From: XYA12-FULL-58-9 sp001798605
Lineage (GTDB): Bacteria; Myxococcota; XYA12-FULL-58-9
NCBI GenBank assembly: GCA_036736205.1
Contig: DAINMX010000197.1
Span: 1 to 12,847 of the forward strand
DNA: 12,847 nt
Reading direction: 5' to 3'
A program made the translations under genes and the position numbers. Below are positions 6,420 through 10,705 of this stretch, piece by piece; position 1 is the stretch's first letter; each line of letters begins with the position of its first letter. The notes under the pieces were generated by a model, which saw only the letters and a program-made list of their open reading frames with translations, did not search any database and was not told the origin of the DNA.

Positions 6420-7482
6420 TGGCCCGCCCGCGACGCGGCACATGGTGGCCGGCGTCTTTCAAGGTCTTCTCTTGTCGCGCCAATTCCAGATCCGCTTCGA
6501 CCATCATGTCGACCAGCTCGGCAAACGTCGTCCGGGGCTGCCACCCAAGAAGCTCACGAGCCTTGGTTGCATCGCCCTGCAGATCATCAACTTCGGTTGG
6601 CCGAAAATAGCGTGGATCAATCTCAACATGTTTCTGCCAATCGAGCCCCAGTTTGCCAAACACCGCTTGCACAAACTCGCGCACACTGTGCGACTCCCCC
6701 GTCGCCACGACAAACGTCTCGGGGGTCGGGTGCTGCAACATCCGCCACATGGCTTCGACATAATCCCCGGCAAACCCCCAGTCGCGCCGCGCCTCGAGAT
6801 TGCCAAGAAACATCTTGCTCTGCAGGCCAAGCTTGATGCGGGTCGCCGCCCGCGTGATCTTGCGCGTCACAAACGTCTCCCCGCGCCGGGGCGACTCATG
6901 ATTGAACAGAATCCCATTGGCGACAAACATGCCATAGGCCTCACGATAATTGACGCCATAGAAGTGGGCCGCAACCTTACTGACCGCATACGGACTGCGC
7001 GGATAAAACGGACTGTCTTCGTTCTGCGGCGGCGCAGTCGCCCCATACATCTCCGAAGATCCGGCCTGATAGACCCGCACCACCTTGGCCTTGCCCTTGC
7101 CCTTGCCCGACCCATGGCCATCGATATGGTCGCGCACAACCTCCAACAGCCGCAAGGTTCCAACCCCCACAACATCCGCCGTATACTCCGGCTGCTCAAA
7201 GGACACCTTCACATGGGACTGCGCCCCGAGGTTGTAGATCTCGTCGGGCCCAACCTTCTCGAGAATCCGCCGCAACCCCGTCCCATCGGCCAAATCCCCA
7301 TAATGCAAAAACAACCGCGCCGCGGTGTCATGGGGATCTCTATAAAGGTGGTCAATCCTCTCCGTGTTGAAACTCGCCGATCGCCGTATGATGCCGTGAA
7401 CTTCATAACCCTTGTCGAGCAAAAACTCCGCCAAGTACGACCCGTCTTGGCCGGTGATTCCAGTAATGAGCGCCTTCTGCAT
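6412..7482 (-). CDS. gmd: GDP-mannose 4,6-dehydratase
   Basis: Converts GDP-D-mannose to GDP-4-keto-6-deoxy-D-mannose, the first committed step to GDP-fucose, GDP-rhamnose or perosamine. I start at ATG 7482 because GGAGG lies 5-6 bases upstream, giving 356 residues. Visible features are NADP-binding GITGQDGSYLAE (8-19), the active-site Ser142/Glu144 segment (AGSSEMYG), Tyr165 and Lys169 (YAVSK), and the FNHESPRRGETFVTRKI and FLGNLEARRDWGFAGDYVEAM blocks. From memory these segments are close to the plant MUR1/bacterial type. One oddity is a Gly/Lys run (GSGKGKGKAK, residues 124-133) between the dimer-helix region and the strand before the active site, encoded by a 6-base tandem repeat. It is followed by fcl with an 8-base overlap. 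The product is probably used for surface polysaccharide. Confidence 0.96.
   Translation of the reverse strand: MQKALITGITGQDGSYLAEFLLDKGYEVHGIIRRSASFNTERIDHLYRDPHDTAARLFLHYGDLADGTGLRRILEKVGPDEIYNLGAQSHVKVSFEQPEYTADVVGVGTLRLLEVVRDHIDGHGSGKGKGKAKVVRVYQAGSSEMYGATAPPQNEDSPFYPRSPYAVSKVAAHFYGVNYREAYGMFVANGILFNHESPRRGETFVTRKITRAATRIKLGLQSKMFLGNLEARRDWGFAGDYVEAMWRMLQHPTPETFVVATGESHSVREFVQAVFGKLGLDWQKHVEIDPRYFRPTEVDDLQGDATKARELLGWQPRTTFAELVDMMVEADLELARQEKTLKDAGHHVPRRGRAND
7084..7107. repeat. 6-base tandem repeat (CTTGCC) inside gmd
   Basis: Three perfect CTTGCC units at 7090-7107 follow one imperfect unit CTTGGC at 7084-7089. On the coding (minus) strand they encode the Gly-Lys run. Because the unit is a multiple of three, changes in copy number would not break the frame. 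Confidence 0.8.
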
Positions 7483-7529
7483 GAGACCTCCAAAAAGCAT
7501 GGGTTCTGGGCATGGGCGGTTGAGCGAGC

Positions 7530-7535
7530 TTTATA
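7530..7535 (-). promoter_or_regulatory. Possible -10 box of the gmd-fcl promoter
   Basis: TATAAA reads on the minus strand at 7535-7530, about 50 bases before ATG 7482. The hexamers 16-18 bases upstream (around TCGGAT) are poor -35 matches, so either the promoter is weak or an activator or another sigma factor is used. Confidence 0.3.
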
Positions 7536-7721
7536 GCGCGTTTCTTGCGGAGATCCGAGGGGGGCCGGGGTGCGAAAGCGTCCGGGTTGTACAGAAACGA
7601 TTTGCCCTTCAAGTTCGGCGGTGGTCGTAGCCGCGAACAGTCGTGAATTTCAACTCGACGGGTCGGCCAACGCATCGTCGAGCCATTGCTCTAAATCTTC
7701 ACATGGTTCGCCCCAATAAAA

Positions 7722-7762
7722 ACACCATTGGTGTATTTATCGACAAAGCACACCAATGGTGT
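7722..7762 (+). promoter_or_regulatory. Twin palindromic operator and -10 box of the HigBA2-like locus
   Basis: Two 13-base palindromes with identical arms flank a TATTTA -10-like box (7734-7739): ACACCATTGGTGT (7722-7734) and ACACCAATGGTGT (7750-7762). They differ only in the central base (T versus A, the same site read on opposite strands). Centres are 28 bases apart. The second lies just before ATG 7767. This is the expected layout of an autorepressing antitoxin. I see no good -35 box. Confidence 0.7.
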
Positions 7763-7766
7763 AAAA

Positions 7767-7985
7767 ATGGCTCAAATGATGACCGTGGTGGAAACAAAGC
7801 CGTTCATGAAGGCGGCCAAAGGAGTCCTCACCAACGACGAAATCAGGGACGTCATCGCCCTGATTGCCTTGGACCCGCTGTGCGGCGTTCTCATCCAAGA
7901 CACGGGTGGTATCCGCAAAGTGCGGGTTCCAGCCAAAGGAAAGGGCAAAAGTGGTGGAGAGCTCAGCAGCTACGCAAAAAAGTGA
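7767..7985 (+). CDS. HigB2/RelE-type toxin, damaged (internal deletion, short C-terminus)
   Basis: RelE-superfamily mRNA interferase toxin of the HigB2 subgroup. I choose ATG 7767, since the upstream in-frame ATG at 7728 lies inside an operator; ATG 7776/7779 are also possible. No strong ribosome site is seen. The N-terminal two thirds are convincing: VVETKPFMKAAK, TNDEIRDVIALIALDP, then TGGIRKVRVPAKGKGKSGG. Complete relatives (about 110 residues) continue with a strand like RVIYYF, a turn, a strand like LLTVYAKNEK and a final helix. Here KSGG passes directly to ELSSYAKK and a stop, so the RVIYYF strand appears deleted and the final helix is lost. At 72 residues it is probably inactive. It may still bind the antitoxin that follows. 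Confidence 0.7.
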   Translation: MAQMMTVVETKPFMKAAKGVLTNDEIRDVIALIALDPLCGVLIQDTGGIRKVRVPAKGKGKSGGELSSYAKK

Positions 7986-7995
7986 GGTTTTGGAT

Positions 7996-8379
7996 ATGGC
8001 ACGCGAAGCATTTGCAGCAATTTTGGCTGGCATCAAGGATGCTGGCGAGCACCTGCGCAGCGGCAGCGCCAAGGGCCGCCGTGTACATGAAGTCCATGTC
8101 GATGAAATTGACGTGGCCAAGATCCGTGAAGACCTCGAGCTCACCCAGGATGAGTTTGCCAAGATGTTTTGCGTGAACGCCGGCACAATCAGGAACTGGG
8201 AACAAGACATTCGAAAACCGGTAGGCCCTGCTCGAGTGCTCCTAAACGTCATCGCCAAACGACCCAAGGCTGTGCTAGAGGCTCTCGCTGAAGGCCCCAG
8301 CAAATACGCGCGAGCAAAGTTGAAAAAGAAACACCCAGGTCGCCCCAAGAAGAAAGCTTCAGAAAAAAAGTCAGCCTGA
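7996..8379 (+). CDS. HigA2-type XRE antitoxin with basic AT-hook-like tail
   Basis: Antitoxin and DNA-binding repressor of the HigBA2 type. ATG 7996 is preceded by GTGAGG (7982-7987). The N-terminal segment (FAAILAGIKDAGEHLRSG) is the usual toxin-binding helix. It is followed by a linker with VDEIDVAKIRE and an HTH_XRE domain with LTQDEFAKMFCVNAGTIRNW and EQ...PVGPARVLLNVI, ending in KRPKAVLEAL, where most family members stop. This one carries about 30 more residues, rich in Lys and ending KKKHPGRPKKKASEKKSA. The GRP core between basic runs matches an AT-hook, which binds the minor groove of A/T-rich DNA. It is the second gene, 10 bases after the damaged toxin, and it appears intact. Confidence 0.85.
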   Translation: MAREAFAAILAGIKDAGEHLRSGSAKGRRVHEVHVDEIDVAKIREDLELTQDEFAKMFCVNAGTIRNWEQDIRKPVGPARVLLNVIAKRPKAVLEALAEGPSKYARAKLKKKHPGRPKKKASEKKSA

Positions 8380-8389
8380 GCATTCTTCC

Positions 8390-8621
8390 CACCAGTGATA
8401 CGGCAAGCGGCCGATCATGGCAGGAGAATCCGATGGCTCGGACCTTCCCCTGCTCTTTCAACCGCGCCATCACCGACCACGTCTTGCCTGTTGAGATGCC
8501 ATCGCCCCCGCACCCAACCCATGAGCCAGACATCGAGGCGGTCTGTTCCGAGCATGCGTGCATTCTTCTCCCAGGCCCGCTGCACCATGAAACCGAAAGC
8601 AACAACGTATCGTTTTGGCAC
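8390..8621 (-). pseudogene. Aldo/keto reductase fragment, frameshifted
   Basis: Two minus-strand frames carry consecutive pieces of an aldo/keto reductase. The first (to about 8480) reads MVQRAWEKNARMLGTDRLDV followed by WLMGWV, matching the family pattern in which a helix ends at LGTDxxDxxLLHW. The second frame then reads VMARLKEQGKVRAIGFSCHD and RPLA, matching the family block LKxxGKVRAIGxSxH. A frameshift lies near 8470-8480. The N-terminal third (catalytic Asp and Tyr) and everything after RPLA are absent; the sequence stops 10 bases short of the HigA2-like stop codon on the other strand. It is a dead remnant without a start or ribosome site. Confidence 0.65.
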
Positions 8622-8761
8622 GCAGGTATCGAACGGCTTTGCTCATAATAACACCCTATCCGGGGTACAATTTACGAGTCAGTCCCAATTTGCCAGGTCA
8701 ATCGTTGCCTGATGTCGTCGGGCATGGGTAACAGAAGTCACATTTAATACATAATATATAA

Positions 8762-8801
8762 TTGACTATGGCAAATTACAGATAGTATATAACTGTATAA
8801 T
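8762..8801 (+). promoter_or_regulatory. Promoter and operator of hipBA
   Basis: This lies in an A/T-rich tract (about 8735-8803) unlike the surrounding DNA. TTGACT (8762-8767) and TATATA (8786-8791) are 18 bases apart. A perfect TATAAT also lies at 8796-8801, overlapping the first ATG. The imperfect 19-base palindrome 8778-8796 (arms ACAG.TA and TA.CTGT) covers the -10 and is a candidate HipB operator. Confidence 0.55.
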
Positions 8802-9144
8802 GAGATCTTCCGTCAAAGACATCATGTCGCACAAGGTGCGACGTTCCCTGAGAAAATTCGGCGGTGACCTATCCATTGCAAGGCGCAAGCGGCGACTGAC
8901 CACGGCAATGATGTGCGAACGCGTTGGGGTATCCCAAGCCACTTGGCATCGCATCGAGAAGGGAGATCCAACTGTCGCCATCGGTGCATACGCGCAGGCT
9001 CTATTCGTGCTCGGAGTCGGTACTCCGTTTGCAGAGATGCTTGACCAACGCAATGACGAACAGGGGTTGTTGCTAGAGGTCGAGCGTCTCCCCAAACGCG
9101 TAACACCAGGAGGAAGAAAAAAGATGAAAGATAGTCCGTCATGA
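8800..9144 (+). CDS. hipB: HipB-like XRE antitoxin
   Basis: Antitoxin and repressor partner of a HipA-type kinase. The 114-residue frame holds a helix-turn-helix of the HipB subgroup: LSIARRKRRLTTAMMCERVG then VSQATWHRIEKGDPTVAIGA and YAQALFVLGVG. It ends with DEQGLLLEVERLPKRV, a tail typical of this family. ATG 8800 overlaps a TATAAT box and would be leaderless if the TATATA box drives transcription; ATG 8824 (MSHKVRRSL) is the alternative start if TATAAT is used. Neither has a ribosome site. The stop overlaps the hipA start (ATGA, 9141-9144), so translation is coupled. It appears full length. Confidence 0.85.
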   Translation: MRSSVKDIMSHKVRRSLRKFGGDLSIARRKRRLTTAMMCERVGVSQATWHRIEKGDPTVAIGAYAQALFVLGVGTPFAEMLDQRNDEQGLLLEVERLPKRVTPGGRKKMKDSPS

Positions 9145-10136
9145 AACGCACCATCGGGGTTGTTTTGGGTCACCGGGAGGTATCGGTCGGCGAGCTGCGC
9201 TACGACAGCCAAGGCCGGCGCCAAAACGCTGCTTTTGCTTACACCTCCAATTGGTTAGGTCTTCCTGAGCGTTTCGCCATCGAACCGGCGCTACCCTTGG
9301 TGAGTGGCTTCCAGTTTCACGCCCGCCGTGGGGAAGGGTCACTGTTTCACGGGGCCATCGCCGACACCGAGCCTGACGGTTGGGGGCGTCGATTGGTCCT
9401 GCGGGATCACAGTAAACAACGTGCGGCTGCGCGGGACCGCGGTCAGACAATCACTCCGGAAGTCCTCGGCGAGCTCGATTTTCTCCTCGCCGTCGATGAC
9501 GAAAGTCGAATGGGGGCTTTGCGTTTTCGCGATGAGAACGGTGTGTTTCGAGGCCCAACCGCATCGGCAGACCACCGAGTACCTCCACTTCTGGAGCTGG
9601 GTCAGCTCCTAGCCTCATCTCGTGCCGTCGAGATGAGCACAGAAACTGCTCGAGATCTAGAATACCTGCGCGGTCGGGGTACTTCTTTGGGAGGCCTGCG
9701 CCCCAAATGCTCCCTGCGCGACAACGACGGCCAGCTCGCCATTGCAAAGTTCCCCAGTGTCTCGGACGAACTGGCCATTACCCGAGGAGAAGTCCTTGCC
9801 CTTGCTCTGGCCAAACGTGCCGGCATCCGCGTCGCCGAGGCACGGATCGTCATGAGCGACGATCTTCCCGTGGCGCTGGTGCGGCGGTTTGATCGCACAA
9901 TGGATGGCAAACGCATTCCGTACATATCGGCAGCAACGATGTTAAGTGCCGAGCCGAACGAACCCGAAGAACACACCTACACCGAAATCGTCGATGCTTT
10001 GCGGGTTTTTGGCAGCGAGGTGCAAGTCGATATCGAAGAGCTATTTCGACGTATCGCGCGGCGGCGTCTTCTGAGTTATTTTCACAAACCCCTCCAGAGC
10101 CAGCAGCACCTGCTTGAATTGGTTGGTTGGATGTAA
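9141..10136 (+). CDS. hipA: HipA-like kinase, C-lobe missing
   Basis: HipA toxins are Ser/Thr kinases that phosphorylate targets such as glutamyl-tRNA synthetase. The N-terminal region is normal: VGELRYDSQG, a FAYTSNWL strand, DTEPDGWGRR (76-84), the glycine loop GTSLGGLRPK (180-189), the ATP-binding lysine in IAKF (Lys203), GEVLALALAKRAGI (217-229), and HTYTEIVDALR followed by IEELFRRIA (298-306). In the family the next segment is like FNVLISNTDDHLRNHGF, carrying the catalytic Asp and Asn, and then the metal-binding PxYDL. Here it reads RRRLLSYFHKPLQSQQHLLE and stops at 331 residues, against about 410-440 in the family. No other frame restores the missing motif before the convergent higA. 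Kinase activity is therefore not expected. The start overlaps the hipB stop. Confidence 0.8.
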   Translation: MKRTIGVVLGHREVSVGELRYDSQGRRQNAAFAYTSNWLGLPERFAIEPALPLVSGFQFHARRGEGSLFHGAIADTEPDGWGRRLVLRDHSKQRAAARDRGQTITPEVLGELDFLLAVDDESRMGALRFRDENGVFRGPTASADHRVPPLLELGQLLASSRAVEMSTETARDLEYLRGRGTSLGGLRPKCSLRDNDGQLAIAKFPSVSDELAITRGEVLALALAKRAGIRVAEARIVMSDDLPVALVRRFDRTMDGKRIPYISAATMLSAEPNEPEEHTYTEIVDALRVFGSEVQVDIEELFRRIARRRLLSYFHKPLQSQQHLLELVGWM

Positions 10137-10149
10137 CCAGGGTGACAGA

Positions 10150-10467
10150 TCAACCAGCGACTCTTAGTTTCTCAAATCCAACGATCAATCTTTTGCCCGT
10201 AGCGGCGGCTATTCGTGCGAGCAATGGCAGCGACGGCATGCGGCTATCGTTGCCTGACTCCAGGCGTGCGATAGCGCTCTGGGTGGTTTCAACGACGTCG
10301 GCCAGCTCTGCCTGGGTGAGCCCCGCTGCTTTGCGGGCTTTGATGACCGCCATTGCCAACTGGCTTCGGGCGCGTTGCTCTTCGTAATGGAACAAGAACT
10401 CCGAGTCCTCAAAATCCTGTTTGAAGATTTTTCGGACGTTGGCGTATGTCTTCTTGCCTTTGGCCAT
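10150..10467 (-). CDS. higA: HigA-type XRE antitoxin
   Basis: Antitoxin and DNA-binding repressor of a HigB toxin of the phage Gp49 type. The 105 residues contain a helical N-terminus (FKQDFEDSEFLFHYEEQRAR) and an HTH domain at about 40-95: AVIKARKAAGLTQAELADVV, then TTQSAIARLESG, and LPLLARIAAATGKRLIVGFE. ATG 10467 is preceded by a strong AGGAGG that overlaps the stop codon of the upstream toxin remnant, with 8 bases to the ATG. It converges on hipA with 13 bases between the stops. It is intact and of normal length. Confidence 0.88.
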   Translation of the reverse strand: MAKGKKTYANVRKIFKQDFEDSEFLFHYEEQRARSQLAMAVIKARKAAGLTQAELADVVETTQSAIARLESGNDSRMPSLPLLARIAAATGKRLIVGFEKLRVAG

Positions 10468-10479
10468 GGCGTTTTCCTC

Positions 10480-10662
10480 CTAAAGCACCTCTTTCATCCG
10501 TTTCTCAGCTATCCGGAATCCAACCCGAGGTGCCTCGAAGCCAAGATGCTCGATACCCTCCAACGCCTCAACCAAACGCGCCTTGTCTGGCATCGCCTGC
10601 TGGTTGATGTAGTCAACGACGGGAATGCGACCCGAAACCGATGTGTAGTATGCGACTCTCAT
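10480..10662 (-). CDS. HigB (Gp49-type) toxin with core deleted in frame
   Basis: This 60-residue frame starts with MRVAYYTSVSGRIPVVDYIN and continues with LPDK-like MPDKARLVEALEGIEHLGFE and APRVGFR. This matches the first half of Gp49-type HigB toxins, RelE-fold ribosome-dependent mRNA interferases of about 100-115 residues. Family members then have a core of strands like KLWEIRL, RVFYxxxGD, and VLLHAFxKK, and end in a helix like EIETAEKRMKEVL. Here FR is joined directly to IAEKRMKEVL and a stop. About 45-50 residues, including the nuclease core, are thus missing while the exact C-terminus is kept. ATG 10662 has an AAGGTG site upstream. The toxin is almost surely inactive, but the frame, the promoter and the ribosome site of higA are preserved. 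Confidence 0.7.
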   Translation of the reverse strand: MRVAYYTSVSGRIPVVDYINQQAMPDKARLVEALEGIEHLGFEAPRVGFRIAEKRMKEVL

Positions 10663-10676
10663 GATGCACCTTGCCG

Positions 10677-10705
10677 AGTATAGCCAGATGGATATATCGC
10701 GTCAA
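10677..10705 (-). promoter_or_regulatory. Sigma-70 promoter of the higBA locus
   Basis: On the minus strand TTGACG (10705-10700) and TATACT (10682-10677) are separated by 17 bases, a strong match. Transcription would start about 10 bases before ATG 10662. The -35 overlaps the TGA stop of the upstream gene (10704-10702). Confidence 0.65.

Noticed and set aside
5478..6836. Long plus-strand open frame of 452 codons
   Set aside because: It lies antisense to fcl and gmd, whose minus-strand frames show full enzyme motifs. It has no recognisable domain.
6391..7536. Plus-strand open frame of 381 codons
   Set aside because: It is a shadow of gmd on the opposite strand with arginine- and histidine-rich, unnatural composition.
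7976..7982. Slippery heptamer A AAA AAG in the correct phase at the end of the HigB2-like toxin, suggesting programmed -1 frameshifting
   Set aside because: A -1 shift would enter a frame reading VRFWIWHAKH, which has no toxin-like sequence. The homologous continuation is in the +1 frame.
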